Assembly (NCBI RefSeq): GCF_022606355.1
Contig: NZ_JAHHZQ010000006.1
Span: 124,001 to 188,000 of the forward strand
DNA: 64,000 nucleotides
Origin: Leifsonia shinshuensis
GTDB lineage: Bacteria; Actinomycetota; Actinomycetes; Actinomycetales; Microbacteriaceae
Reading direction: 5' to 3'
The translations under genes were made by a program, and so were the position numbers. This document shows positions 1 to 7,902 of the stretch, in pieces (within the stretch, counting starts at the first letter, position 1; the number at the start of each line of letters is the position of its first letter). Under the pieces are notes generated by a model that was given only the letters and a program-made list of their open reading frames with translations, was not told where the DNA came from and did no database searches.

Positions 1-16
1 CGTCAATGGGGCGGAT

Positions 17-44
17 GGCGCGCGCTCTGAAGTTGGCGCGCGCC
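17..44 (-). terminator. GC-rich hairpin after the secreted-protein gene
   Basis: A perfect 9-bp inverted repeat (GGCGCGCGC and GCGCGCGCC) with a 10-nt loop lies just beyond the stop codon of the minus-strand gene ending at 52. Its position and stability fit an intrinsic terminator; there is no clear U-tract, which is common for high-GC actinobacteria. Function is inferred from position only. Confidence 0.5.
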
Positions 45-51
45 GTGAAGA

Positions 52-732
52 TCAGGGCTGGCCGATCCCGTACAGCATCAGCGCCACATCGGAGCGGGCG
101 CCGGTCGGCTCGCGGGCGGCGGGGCCGTCCGGCCTGTAGACCAGGACCTCCAGGTCGTGGCGGCTCTGCGCGGCACCGCGTGACCAGCGGTCGCCGTCGT
201 CGAGAGGGTCGGCGTCGCGTGCAGCGAGATGCCCGATCATCCCGCTCGCCTCGGCGACCGGAGCGCCGCGGCGCGCATCGGTGGCGCTGCTGCCGATCAG
301 CACTTCCCCGGTCGTCGTGTCGACCACCGTGACCAGCAGCTGCGGAGTGGCGTTCGGCGACGCGCCGACCTGCCCGGTTCCTGCGGAGTCGACGGGGACC
401 ACTGCGACCGTGATCGCCGCGGCGACGTCGGGATCGTTGTCGGCGACGCCGACCCCGAGCCGGAAGGTGCGGCCGGGCTCGTATCGGTCGTCGGGGGCGA
501 GCGGCACGAACGCGGCGGATCCGTTCGAGGGCGTCGCGATGTCGCGGTCGTCGATGGTGACGAGGTCGATGGGGCCGGACGACCCGGCGGCCGGGCCATC
601 GCCGGTCCCTCCCGCGCCGACGACGAGGTCTGCGCCTGCGGTGAGCGCGCTGTAGGTCGGGCCGGCCGCGATGGCGACGGCCGCGACAGCGATGAGGCCG
701 GCGACGACCGGGACGAGGGTGCTGGTGCGCAT
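52..732 (-). CDS. secreted or membrane-anchored protein of unknown function
   Basis: The 226-residue product begins with a short hydrophobic segment (about residues 5-30) that reads as an uncleaved anchor or signal peptide. A mainly beta-type, Asp/Ala/Gly-rich extracellular region follows, without Cys or recognisable catalytic motifs. The start is the ATG at 732, preceded by GGAG at a 7-nt spacing. The overall shape recalls SipW/TasA-like or camelysin-type secreted proteins, but I see no diagnostic motif. It is transcribed alone, divergently from the next gene, and is followed by a hairpin. Confidence 0.6.
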   Translation of the reverse strand: MRTSTLVPVVAGLIAVAAVAIAAGPTYSALTAGADLVVGAGGTGDGPAAGSSGPIDLVTIDDRDIATPSNGSAAFVPLAPDDRYEPGRTFRLGVGVADNDPDVAAAITVAVVPVDSAGTGQVGASPNATPQLLVTVVDTTTGEVLIGSSATDARRGAPVAEASGMIGHLAARDADPLDDGDRWSRGAAQSRHDLEVLVYRPDGPAAREPTGARSDVALMLYGIGQP

Positions 733-932
733 GTCGGGCTCCGGGAGGGTGGTGGGTTGTCAGAGAGTGTCCCTCCCTGACCGCAGGTTCGGACAGCGAA
801 AACCGGCAGAACCACCCGCAGTTCACCCGCTCGGCGGGCGCGCCTTCACCCTCCGGCGGCTTCCCGGACGTCGTCCCCCTGGCGGGCCGGGCCGCGGTGT
901 TGCAGGATCGTCAGCAGACGGAGGGAGACCCC

Positions 933-1124
933 ATGGACATGTCGAACACCGGAGGAACGGAATACCCCGACGAGGCCGGCTACCCCGACGGGGAGGGCAC
1001 GCTCGACGAAGGGACCGGAGCGTTCCGCGACGGGTCGGAGGGCGGTGTCGAGGTGGAGGTCGAGGAGCCGCAGGGCGTCGACCAGCTCGACGAGTTCGAT
1101 CGACCAGACGCTCGGGACGAGTAA
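933..1124 (+). CDS. small acidic protein
   Basis: A 63-residue, strongly acidic protein rich in Asp, Glu and Gly, without a hydrophobic segment; it is probably intrinsically disordered and cytoplasmic. The ATG at 933 sits after a GGAGGGAG ribosome-binding site with a short spacing, which is the main support for translation. An in-frame upstream start at 897 has no comparable site. It lies about 40 nt before the AraC-type regulator gene on the same strand. No family is recognised. Confidence 0.5.
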   Translation: MDMSNTGGTEYPDEAGYPDGEGTLDEGTGAFRDGSEGGVEVEVEEPQGVDQLDEFDRPDARDE

Positions 1125-1162
1125 CCGCCAGAGGTCTGTGGGCGCCCCTGCTGCGGAGTACT

Positions 1163-2110
1163 GTGCACCGTGTGGACGACCTCAGGCGCGTGCGGAGCAG
1201 CACGACCGACCCCGAAGAGGCCGATGCGCTGTTGCGCGAGGCGCAGGGGCGCTTCGCGTTCTCGCGCGATCCGGGTGCCGACTTCTCGTTCCGCGTGGAA
1301 CAGGCCGGCGATGACGGCCTGACGGTCGGGGTGTACCGGATCGGCGGCGAGTGGGTCTCCGACGGCGAGTTCGATCAGTTCAGCGTGTCCGGCGTGTTCG
1401 CGGGCGACTACCGGTGGGAGATGGACGGCGAACGCGACTCGTCGTACGGCGTGCCGTTCCTCGCCCGACCGGGTCACGAACTGTTCGGCCACGGCGAGAG
1501 CCTGTCCATCGTGAATGTCTACATCGCGCCGGAGCGCCTGCGGGAGGTCGCGCGGGTGGTCTACGCCGACGACTCGATCGTTCCGGTGTTCGGCTCCCCT
1601 CGGCCGGTCGACCTCCGGCGCGGGAGGCACATGCTCCAGCTCGTCCAGGTCGCAGCCGAGTTCGTGAACTCGGGAACGATCGACGACCCGATGGTGCGCG
1701 CCGGCCTGTCGCACGCGCTCGCCGTCGGCGTGCTCGAGTGCTTTCCCCTGACCGGTGAGCGCCGGGCCAGGCCGGCGACCGCGCGCTCCGAGCTGAGCAT
1801 CCACCGGCGCGCGACGAGGTTCGTCGACGACTACCTCTCCCTGCCGATCAGCGTGGGCGACATGGCGGCGGCGGCCGGCGCGTCGCAGTACGACCTGGAC
1901 GCGGCCTTCCGATCGCGGACGGGCGCGAGCGCCGTCAGCTACCTCCGCGCCGCCCGCTTGGCTGCTGCGCACGCCGATCGGGCGCGGGAGCCGGCGCTCG
2001 GCGACGACGCACTGGCCGCCCGGTGGGGCTTCGCGTCGACGGACCGGTTCCGCCGCGCCTACGACTCGGCGTACGGCGCGGTCGGGGACGCAGCGGTCGA
2101 GTCCCTCTAG
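1163..2110 (+). CDS. AraC-family transcriptional regulator
   Basis: The roughly 315-residue product has a beta-rich N-terminal region with the look of an AraC-binding-like domain (about residues 30-190) and a C-terminal AraC/XylS double helix-turn-helix region (about 210-305). The second helix-turn-helix contains WGFASTDRFRRAYDSAYG, the typical 'GF.S...F.R.F...G' signature. The start is a GTG at 1163 with GGAG 4 nt upstream; a second GTG at 1172 is possible. The long upstream extension of the open frame is high-GC artefact. The ligand is unknown; the neighbours do not reveal a target. Confidence 0.8.
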   Translation: MHRVDDLRRVRSSTTDPEEADALLREAQGRFAFSRDPGADFSFRVEQAGDDGLTVGVYRIGGEWVSDGEFDQFSVSGVFAGDYRWEMDGERDSSYGVPFLARPGHELFGHGESLSIVNVYIAPERLREVARVVYADDSIVPVFGSPRPVDLRRGRHMLQLVQVAAEFVNSGTIDDPMVRAGLSHALAVGVLECFPLTGERRARPATARSELSIHRRATRFVDDYLSLPISVGDMAAAAGASQYDLDAAFRSRTGASAVSYLRAARLAAAHADRAREPALGDDALAARWGFASTDRFRRAYDSAYGAVGDAAVESL

Positions 2111-2140
2111 CCGCGGCGTGCAGCCGTTCCGGCTGCCCTT

Positions 2141-2341
2141 CTACGAGGCGTCCGGCGAGTGTTCGCCGGTCTCCGGAGCACGGTGGGCGGCCGCACGTCC
2201 GTAGGCGTCCCGCGTCAGCCGCTCCACGAACGCCTCCGGCGTCAGCCCGCTGTCGGCTGCGCGCCGCAGCAGCCGCAGGTAGGTGTCGCGGTCGAGCGTG
2301 ATCGTGAGCTCGCCGGGGGCGGCGTTTCGATCGAGGTACAT
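2141..2341 (-). CDS. small ribbon-helix-helix-like protein
   Basis: A 66-residue protein whose core (ITLDRDTYLRLLRRAADSG...EAFVERLTRDAYG) has the beta-strand/helix/helix pattern of ribbon-helix-helix DNA-binding proteins (CopG/Arc type), often antitoxins or autoregulators. The ATG at 2341 is preceded by GGGAG about 11 nt upstream. The open frame extends to 2491, but that part is compositionally poor and crosses the perfect stem-loop at 2375-2411, so I exclude it. No toxin partner lies next to it. It is divergent from the tandem GntR genes. Confidence 0.55.
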   Translation of the reverse strand: MYLDRNAAPGELTITLDRDTYLRLLRRAADSGLTPEAFVERLTRDAYGRAAAHRAPETGEHSPDAS

Positions 2342-2374
2342 CGCGGCCGTGACTCCCGTTCGCTGGGGAAGGTG

Positions 2375-2411
2375 GTCGGGGTCCTGCGCACCCGAAGCGC
2401 AGGACCCCGAC
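2375..2411. promoter_or_regulatory. perfect 15-bp stem-loop
   Basis: GTCGGGGTCCTGCGC (2375-2389) and its exact reverse complement (2397-2411) flank a 7-nt loop. The element lies 34 nt upstream of the small ribbon-helix-helix gene, in the divergent region before the GntR pair. It could be an RNA hairpin in the 5' leader of the minus-strand gene, a terminator-like element, or a dyad bound by a regulator. There is no U-tract on either side. Confidence 0.6.
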
Positions 2412-2513
2412 TGAGCTGCGAGATCAGAGCTCGCCGCTCGGAGGACGGAGAGCATCGCGGGGGGACGAGGCTCTCCGGGCGGTATTCGCACTGTCCGTGC
2501 AGTATAGGCGCCG

Positions 2514-2545
2514 ACTGGAACTTTAATCCAGATTGAAGTTCCAGT
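2514..2545. promoter_or_regulatory. palindromic operator candidate upstream of the GntR pair
   Basis: ACTGGAACTT (2514-2523) and its exact complement AAGTTCCAGT (2536-2545) are separated by 12 AT-rich bases. The element ends 61 nt before the first GntR start codon. Dyads of this sort commonly bind GntR dimers, so autoregulation of the pair is the simplest reading. Confidence 0.6.
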
Positions 2546-2606
2546 TTCGGTGGCCCCGGTCAGTACGATGAGCGGTGGGAGATCAGCGGATCGCGAGGAG
2601 GTGTGG

Positions 2607-3284
2607 ATGCCGGTTCCGGGCTCACCGGGCGGCGCGCCCGCACGCCGGCTCGCGCGCGATCGAGCCTACGACGCCCTGAAGGACGCCATCCTCACCCGCA
2701 CGATCCTCCCCGGCGAGCGACTCGACGACGACACGCTGCAAGCGTGGCTCGGGATGTCGAAGACCCCGATCCGCCAGGCTCTGCACGCCCTCACGGTGGA
2801 AGGGTTCGTCGAGACCGTCGCGCAGTCGCACACGCGGGTCGTCGAGCCGCGCCTGGAGGACGCCGTCGCCAACCTTCAGACGATCGGCGTCGTCGTGCTC
2901 GGCATCCTCGACTTCGTGTTCGAGGAGCTCGACGAGAACGAGCGTCGTGAGCTGGTCGGTGACCTCGACGTGCTCATCGACGCGCTGGACCGCGAGGACA
3001 TCGAAGACTCGATCGCGGGGTCGCAGGCCTACTACGCGCGCCTGATGGCGCGCTGCCCCAACCGCGTGCTGGTCGAGTTCTCGGCGCGAACGCTCGCGGC
3101 GCGCGCCTACTACGTGATGGTCGCGTACCGGGCGCTCGAGGTGAAGTGGGGCGAGGCCGCCGCGGAGTACCGTCTGCTCCGCGCCGCCATCGAGGGCGGC
3201 GATGGGCAGGCGGTCGCCGACGCGACGAAGCTCGTGTTCCGCATCGGGTCGCCGGACACGGCCATCCCGAAGGAGGCGTCGTGA
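2607..3284 (+). CDS. GntR-family transcriptional regulator (first of a tandem pair)
   Basis: The 225-residue product has an N-terminal winged helix-turn-helix of the GntR type (about residues 15-80; motif LKDAILTRTILPGERLDDD and then TPIRQALHALTVEGFV). An all-helical C-terminal region of FadR/FCD size follows but lacks the obvious metal-binding His/Asp set of many FCD domains. The ATG at 2607 has GAGGAG 6 nt upstream. The gene overlaps the next GntR gene by one base (TGATG), implying translational coupling. The likely operator is the palindrome at 2514-2545. The ligand is not predictable. Confidence 0.88.
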   Translation: MPVPGSPGGAPARRLARDRAYDALKDAILTRTILPGERLDDDTLQAWLGMSKTPIRQALHALTVEGFVETVAQSHTRVVEPRLEDAVANLQTIGVVVLGILDFVFEELDENERRELVGDLDVLIDALDREDIEDSIAGSQAYYARLMARCPNRVLVEFSARTLAARAYYVMVAYRALEVKWGEAAAEYRLLRAAIEGGDGQAVADATKLVFRIGSPDTAIPKEAS

Positions 3285-3943
3285 TGCCGGTACCGGACGC
3301 TTCAGGCCGCTCCGGCGCGCCGCGCGAGCTCCTGCGTGATCGGGTCTACACCCGGCTGAAGGACGCGATCCTCACCGGCGTGCTTCTCCCGGGCGAGCGT
3401 CTCGACGAGGCCGAGCTGCGCGGGTGGCTCGGTGTCTCCGGCACCCCGATCAGGCAGGCCCTGCACACGCTGAGCCTGGAAGGCCTGGTGCAGACCGCCC
3501 CGCAGTCGCACTCCGCTGTCATCGCACCGCGGCCCGAGCAGGCTCTGGAGACCCTGCAGACGATCGGGGTGCTGCTGGCCGGGGCGACCCTCCTGGCCGT
3601 GCCCTCGCTCGACGCCGACGAGCGCTCGGCGATCGCCGCTCAGATCGACGAGGTGGTCGCACAGCTCGGCGGAGGAGACGTGCCCGCGATCACCCGATCC
3701 GCCGAAGCCCTCTTCACGTCGATCCTGCTGTCGTGCCCGAACCCGGTCCTGCTCGAGCTCATCGCGCGTGCGGCGCCCTCGCTCAGCTATCACGTGAGCA
3801 TGGCGTATCAGGGCCTGCCGGCCGAGCTCCGCGACCTGGCACACGGCTATGAGGCGCTGAAGGCCGCGCTGGAGAACGGTGACGATCGGGAGGCGATCGT
3901 CGCCACGAAACGGATCTTCGGCGTGCCGCATCCGACCGCCTGA
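3284..3943 (+). CDS. GntR-family transcriptional regulator (second of a tandem pair)
   Basis: The 219-residue product is a clear paralogue of the preceding protein: both begin MPVP, share the LKDAIL..LLPGERLD wing region and the GTPIRQALHTLSLEGLVQT recognition region, and have the same helical C-terminal region including LQTIGV. An AGGAGG site lies inside the end of the upstream gene, and the start codon shares its A with the upstream stop. Two coupled paralogues suggest a heterodimer or duplicated sensors with different ligands. A GC hairpin at 4000-4016 may end the transcript. Confidence 0.88.
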   Translation: MPVPDASGRSGAPRELLRDRVYTRLKDAILTGVLLPGERLDEAELRGWLGVSGTPIRQALHTLSLEGLVQTAPQSHSAVIAPRPEQALETLQTIGVLLAGATLLAVPSLDADERSAIAAQIDEVVAQLGGGDVPAITRSAEALFTSILLSCPNPVLLELIARAAPSLSYHVSMAYQGLPAELRDLAHGYEALKAALENGDDREAIVATKRIFGVPHPTA

Positions 3944-3999
3944 CCGCCCTAGCCGCCGAGTTAGGCCGGGCGAAACGCTGGCAATCCGCCTGAGCGCGC

Positions 4000-4016
4000 C
4001 GGCGGCGGTGCCGCCG
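4000..4016 (+). terminator. short GC hairpin after the GntR pair
   Basis: CGGCGGC and GCCGCCG pair perfectly over a GGT loop. The hairpin lies about 55 nt after the second GntR stop and just before the riboswitch-like element, so it may separate the two transcription units. There is no U-tract, so it could simply be GC-rich spacer. Confidence 0.35.
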
Positions 4017-4035
4017 TCCGGAAGGATGGGAGCCG

Positions 4036-4154
4036 CGAAGGGGAGTAGCTCCGCACCCGGCTGACGGGTGTGCGGACACGTCGACATACTGGCTCGCGTC
4101 GAAGCGGCCCGGCGTGCCTCCCGTGCCACTGCGGCCGGGCGAGCGAGACCTTCG
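4036..4154 (+). promoter_or_regulatory. yybP-ykoY family (manganese) riboswitch, probable
   Basis: The sequence contains the conserved landmarks of yybP-ykoY aptamers: a 5' AAGGGGAGTAGC segment right after the closing stem, an internal ACATACTGGCTC segment, and a 3' GCGAGACCTTCG segment. CGAAGG (4036-4041) and CCTTCG (4149-4154) form the closing helix P1. The element ends 69 nt before the start codon of a CaCA-family cation exchanger, which is a classic context for this Mn2+-sensing RNA. The identification rests on motif recognition, not on a covariance search. Confidence 0.82.
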
Positions 4155-4223
4155 GTCCCACCACGGTGACCGGACTCTCCCTGCTGCGTGCTGTCCGGCG
4201 CCCTCGACCGAGAGGCCGCACGA

Positions 4224-5528
4224 ATGACGAGAACCGAGACAGGAGCGCCCGCCGCCCGACCACTGCACCGAGTGCTGATACCGCTCGGAGTGGTCGCCCT
4301 CGTGGCTGCGCAGGGCGTGGTGCTGCGCCTCAGCGGAATCGAGCCGGGGCCGGTCGTCGGCATCGTGATGTTCGGCCTCGCCATCGTCGCCGCCGCCTTC
4401 GCCCTGGCGTGGGCGGGGGAGGCCGCCGAGGTCGACATCTCGGGAGGCCTGGCCGTCGGCTTGCTGGCGATCATCGCGATCCTTCCGGAGTACGCGATCG
4501 ACCTCTACTTCGCATTCACGTCCGGTTCCGACCCGAACCAGGCGCAGTACGCCGCCGCGAACATGACCGGGTCGAACCGGCTGCTGCTCGGCCTCGGCTG
4601 GCCGTTCCTGCTGCTGATCGCGTTCCTGGTCTACCGGGCGGCCCGCGCTCGCCGTCGCGCGATCGACCCCGATGTGCGCACGCGCCCGTTCGCCGTGCAG
4701 CTCCCGCACGGCAACCGGGTCGAGCTCGGCCTGCTCGTGATCGCGTCGGTGCTCACCCTGGTCATCCCCCTCACCGGCAGCATCCCCGTCGTGCTCGGTG
4801 TCGGGCTGCTTGGCCTCTTCGTCTACTACCTCTGGCGCGTCTCCCGGGCAGAGAGCGAGGAGCCGGAGCTCGTCGGCGTGCCGCGCGCGATCGGCACGCT
4901 GCCGACGATCGCCCGCCGGGCGACCGTCATCGGTATCTTCCTGATCTCGGCCGTGGTCATCCTGCTGCTGGCGGAGCCGTTCGCGCACAGCCTCATCGCC
5001 GGCGGCCGCGCCGCGGGGATCGACGACTTCCTCCTCGTGCAGTGGCTGGCACCGCTCGCGTCCGAGGCGCCGGAGTTCGTCATCGCGATCATCTTCGCCG
5101 TGCGCGGCAGAGCGGCGATGGGCCTGGGCATCCTGCTCGCCAGCAAGGTCAACCAGTGGACGGCTCTCGTCGGCACGCTGCCCGTCGCGCACCTCCTCGG
5201 CGGCGGAGGCTGGGCGCTGCCGCTGGACGGCCGCCAGGTCGAGGAATTCACACTGACGGTCGCGCAGACGCTGCTCGGGGTGGCGATGCTGATCGGATTG
5301 CGCTTCTCCGGCCGCTGGGCCACCGCGCTGTTCGTGCTCTTCGCCGCGACGTTCGTGTTCACCTCCACGGAGGCCCGGTGGGTGGTGTCGGCTGTGTACG
5401 CGGCGCTGGCGATCGTGCTGCTGGCGCGCCGCCCCCGACTGCTGCCCGCGACGCTCGCCGCGCCGTTCCGGGGGGTCGGCACGGCCCGGGAGGATTCGCC
5501 GGCCGCAGTCGAGAAGCCGGTTCGCTGA
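4224..5528 (+). CDS. CaCA-superfamily cation exchanger (Ca2+/Mn2+ : H+ or Na+)
   Basis: The 434-residue integral membrane protein has about eleven hydrophobic segments in two inverted halves. Each half carries an alpha-repeat with the acidic residue typical of CaCA exchangers: LLAIIAILPEYAIDLYFAFT in the first and WLAPLASEAPEFVIAIIFAV, followed by GLGILLASKVNQWT, in the second. It should export divalent cations across the cytoplasmic membrane. The ATG at 4224 has a GAGAGG site; the in-frame GTG at 4188 is less convincing. The probable yybP-ykoY riboswitch in its leader suggests Mn2+ efflux induced by excess Mn2+. Confidence 0.85.
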   Translation: MTRTETGAPAARPLHRVLIPLGVVALVAAQGVVLRLSGIEPGPVVGIVMFGLAIVAAAFALAWAGEAAEVDISGGLAVGLLAIIAILPEYAIDLYFAFTSGSDPNQAQYAAANMTGSNRLLLGLGWPFLLLIAFLVYRAARARRRAIDPDVRTRPFAVQLPHGNRVELGLLVIASVLTLVIPLTGSIPVVLGVGLLGLFVYYLWRVSRAESEEPELVGVPRAIGTLPTIARRATVIGIFLISAVVILLLAEPFAHSLIAGGRAAGIDDFLLVQWLAPLASEAPEFVIAIIFAVRGRAAMGLGILLASKVNQWTALVGTLPVAHLLGGGGWALPLDGRQVEEFTLTVAQTLLGVAMLIGLRFSGRWATALFVLFAATFVFTSTEARWVVSAVYAALAIVLLARRPRLLPATLAAPFRGVGTAREDSPAAVEKPVR

Positions 5529-5612
5529 GCATCCCCGGTGCACCGGCACCCTCGACTCGACACCGACCGGATCTGCGGCTACCGTGCTTGAGGCCGTGAG
5601 GAGGTGACGAGC

Positions 5613-6044
5613 ATGAGGTCGGACGCGCGACGGGTTCGCCGTGCGCTCGCCGCGGGCGCCGTCGCGCTGGCGCTCGGGCTGACGGGCTGCGCTGCGGGAA
5701 CCGACTACGCGACCCAGACCGCGAGCACGCTCCAGCACGGTGTCCTGGAGGTCGCGACCGCGGCCCAGGCCGGCGACCTCGCCGGCGCCCAGACCAAGCT
5801 CGCTGCGCTGGCGAAGCTGAACGACGCCGCACTGGCGAAGGGCGAGATCGGAAGCGACCGGCACGCGGCGATCGAGAGCTCCATCGTCGCCGTGCGCGCC
5901 GACCTGACCCAGCTGCAGGACCAGGCGGAGAAGGAGCGGCTGCAGCAACAGCTCCGGCAACTGCAGCAGCAACAGCAGAAGCCGGACCAGAAGGGCAAGG
6001 GCAAAGACAAGGGCAAAGGCGGCGGCGAAGGCGGCGACGGATGA
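5613..6044 (+). CDS. lipoprotein with Gln-rich coiled coil and Lys/Gly-rich tail
   Basis: The 143-residue protein has an Arg-rich n-region, a hydrophobic stretch and a lipobox ending LTGC (Cys26), so it should be lipidated and exposed outside the membrane. The mature part is helical, then strongly Gln-rich (around residues 107-127), and ends in a Lys/Gly/Asp tail that could contact anionic wall polymers. The start is ATG 5613 after GAGGAGG. Its stop overlaps the start of the kinase gene, so the two are translationally coupled and it may be the kinase's outside partner. No family is recognised. Confidence 0.75.
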   Translation: MRSDARRVRRALAAGAVALALGLTGCAAGTDYATQTASTLQHGVLEVATAAQAGDLAGAQTKLAALAKLNDAALAKGEIGSDRHAAIESSIVAVRADLTQLQDQAEKERLQQQLRQLQQQQQKPDQKGKGKDKGKGGGEGGDG

Positions 6045-7282
6045 TGTCGACGACCGACGAGACCCCGCAGCAGCTGACCTCGGCGGCCGGCACGCTGATC
6101 GCCGACCGCTATCGCATCCTCGAGCGCATCGGCCGGGGAGGCCTGGCCGACGTCTACAGCGCGACGGACGAGGCCCTCGGCCGGGAGGTCGCGCTGAAGA
6201 TCTTCCGCCCGGAGTACGCGTCGGCGGCCGACCTCCGCCGGCAGCAGGACGAAGTGCGGATTCTCGCGACCCGATCCCATCCGTCGCTGGTGACGCTGTT
6301 CGACGCGATCTCGGACACCGAGGGCCACGCCGTGCTGGTGCTGGAGTACGTGAAGGGCTCCGACGTGCGCGAGCGCCTGCGATCGGGGGCCATCGCCGCC
6401 CCCGCCGTCGCCGCGATCGGCGCCGACATCGCACGTGCGCTCGCCTACCTGCACGGGGCGGGGGTCGTGCACAGGGACGTCTCGCCGGCGAACATCCTCC
6501 TGCCGGAGTCGGCGGCCTCCGGTGTCGCCGCGAAACTGACCGACCTCGGCATCGCGCGCCTGGTCGACGACGCCAAGGTCACGGCGACCGGCACCGTCAT
6601 CGGCACGGCGAGCTACCTGAGCCCGGAGCAGGCCGCCGGACGACCGCTGACCGCGGCGACCGACGTCTACTCGCTCGGTCTGGTGCTGCTGGAGTGCCTG
6701 ACGGGCCGTCGCGAGTTCCCCGGCACGGCGGTGGAGTCCGCCACGGCGCGGCTCTCCCGCGACCCTCGGGTCCCGGAGTCGCTCGGCGCCGCGTGGGGAG
6801 ACCTGCTCCGTGCGATGACCGCGCGCGACCCAGCGGTGCGGCTGCCCGCCGCGGACGCCGCCGTGCGCCTGAGCGCCCTCCTCGCCCAGGAGGCGCCGAC
6901 GCCTGGGCCGACGGCGGTGCTGCCGGCGCCGGACGAGGTGCCGACGGCGCCGATGGCGGCGAGGGACGTGACGACGACGCTGCCACCGACGGTGCTGCTC
7001 CCGACGGAAGGCGAGCGGACGGAGGCGGCTCCCGCGCGGGACGCGGCACGGCCTGCGTCGCCCGGACGGCCGACGTCCCGCCGGCGCCGGAGGACAATCG
7101 CGATCATCCTGGTCCTCGACGCTGTGGCGGCGGTCGTCGCCGTGATCCTGACGATCGGCGCGCTCGCCGGGTCCGCGCAGCCCACCCCCGACCCGGTCGG
7201 CAGCTACCCCGCCGTCGGCGGCACGCTCGGCACGCACCTGAAGCAGCTGGAGCACCAGGTGTCGACGTCGTACGCGCCCTGA
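6041..7282 (+). CDS. membrane-anchored Ser/Thr protein kinase (PknB-like, no PASTA domains)
   Basis: The 413-residue protein has an N-terminal Hanks-type kinase domain (about 22-285): a glycine loop IGRGGLADV, VALK with Lys53, the catalytic loop HRDVSPAN (His144-Arg-Asp146), DLG in place of DFG at Asp168, and GTASYLSPEQ in the activation segment. A Pro/Thr-rich linker and an Arg-rich stretch precede one transmembrane helix (about 352-377) and a short outer tail. Without PASTA repeats it cannot sense peptidoglycan in the usual PknB way. The 4-nt overlap with the upstream lipoprotein gene suggests the lipoprotein supplies the sensory role. Confidence 0.92.
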   Translation: MMSTTDETPQQLTSAAGTLIADRYRILERIGRGGLADVYSATDEALGREVALKIFRPEYASAADLRRQQDEVRILATRSHPSLVTLFDAISDTEGHAVLVLEYVKGSDVRERLRSGAIAAPAVAAIGADIARALAYLHGAGVVHRDVSPANILLPESAASGVAAKLTDLGIARLVDDAKVTATGTVIGTASYLSPEQAAGRPLTAATDVYSLGLVLLECLTGRREFPGTAVESATARLSRDPRVPESLGAAWGDLLRAMTARDPAVRLPAADAAVRLSALLAQEAPTPGPTAVLPAPDEVPTAPMAARDVTTTLPPTVLLPTEGERTEAAPARDAARPASPGRPTSRRRRRTIAIILVLDAVAAVVAVILTIGALAGSAQPTPDPVGSYPAVGGTLGTHLKQLEHQVSTSYAP

Positions 7283-7288
7283 TCCGCG

Positions 7289-7807
7289 CTAGTCCGCCAC
7301 GGGTCGCCGGAAGACCCACGCGACCGTCCCGCGCCAGGTCGTCCGCAGTTCGCGCCCGCGGCGCCACTCCCGCCAGGTCAGCCAGATGATGACCGCGTCG
7401 AAGACCGTCAGGATCGCCACCCCGATCGACGGATGGGTCACGAGCTCGTAGAGCTGGAAGATCAGGAAGGCGCCCAGCGCCGCCATCGCCCACGGGTAGA
7501 TGCGACGCGACCCGACCAGCAGCGCGATCACGATCGCGACCTTCACGACGCCGTGGACGAGCAGGTAGACCGCGGCGAACACGATGCTGCCGTGCTGGAG
7601 GTGGGCGGCGCCGTGCACGATGAGGTTGGCGATGAGGTCGTGTGGGTCCTCGGCCAGCTCGCCCGAGGTCGCACGGTCGGCGGCGTGCTGCAGCTTCGCC
7701 GGAGTGACGAACAGCAGCACCACGCCGCCGACCAGCTCGACCAGGCCGTCGAGACCCTTGAACAGCACGCCGAGGAGGAAGACGAGATCGAGGACGCGCT
7801 CCCTCAT
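7289..7807 (-). CDS. DUF2127-family membrane protein
   Basis: The 172-residue protein has four hydrophobic segments and the character of DUF2127 proteins: an FKGLDGLVELVGGV segment in the first helix, then a loop with His residues (VHGAAHLQHGS), and HGVVKVAIVIALLVGSRRIYPWAM. The ATG at 7807 follows AGGAGG with a short spacing. The family's function is unknown. It is convergent with the kinase gene, leaving only 6 nt between the stops, and is separated by about 95 nt from the upstream ABC-F gene on the same strand. Confidence 0.8.
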   Translation of the reverse strand: MRERVLDLVFLLGVLFKGLDGLVELVGGVVLLFVTPAKLQHAADRATSGELAEDPHDLIANLIVHGAAHLQHGSIVFAAVYLLVHGVVKVAIVIALLVGSRRIYPWAMAALGAFLIFQLYELVTHPSIGVAILTVFDAVIIWLTWREWRRGRELRTTWRGTVAWVFRRPVAD

Positions 7808-7902
7808 CGAACCTCCTGAGTCGTGGGCGGGCGTCCCTCCCGGTCGTGTCCGCGGTCGACTTCGACGATAGCCCTCGCCGAGGTCGGCGCGCTCATCGAC
7901 GG

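Noticed and set aside
2342-2491. N-terminal extension of the ribbon-helix-helix protein
   Set aside because: It would translate the perfect stem-loop, has poor protein character, and a better start lies at 2341.
3783-6434. An 883-codon minus-strand frame across the exchanger and kinase genes
   Set aside because: It lies antisense to three well-supported genes and the riboswitch, and is Arg-rich low-complexity sequence.
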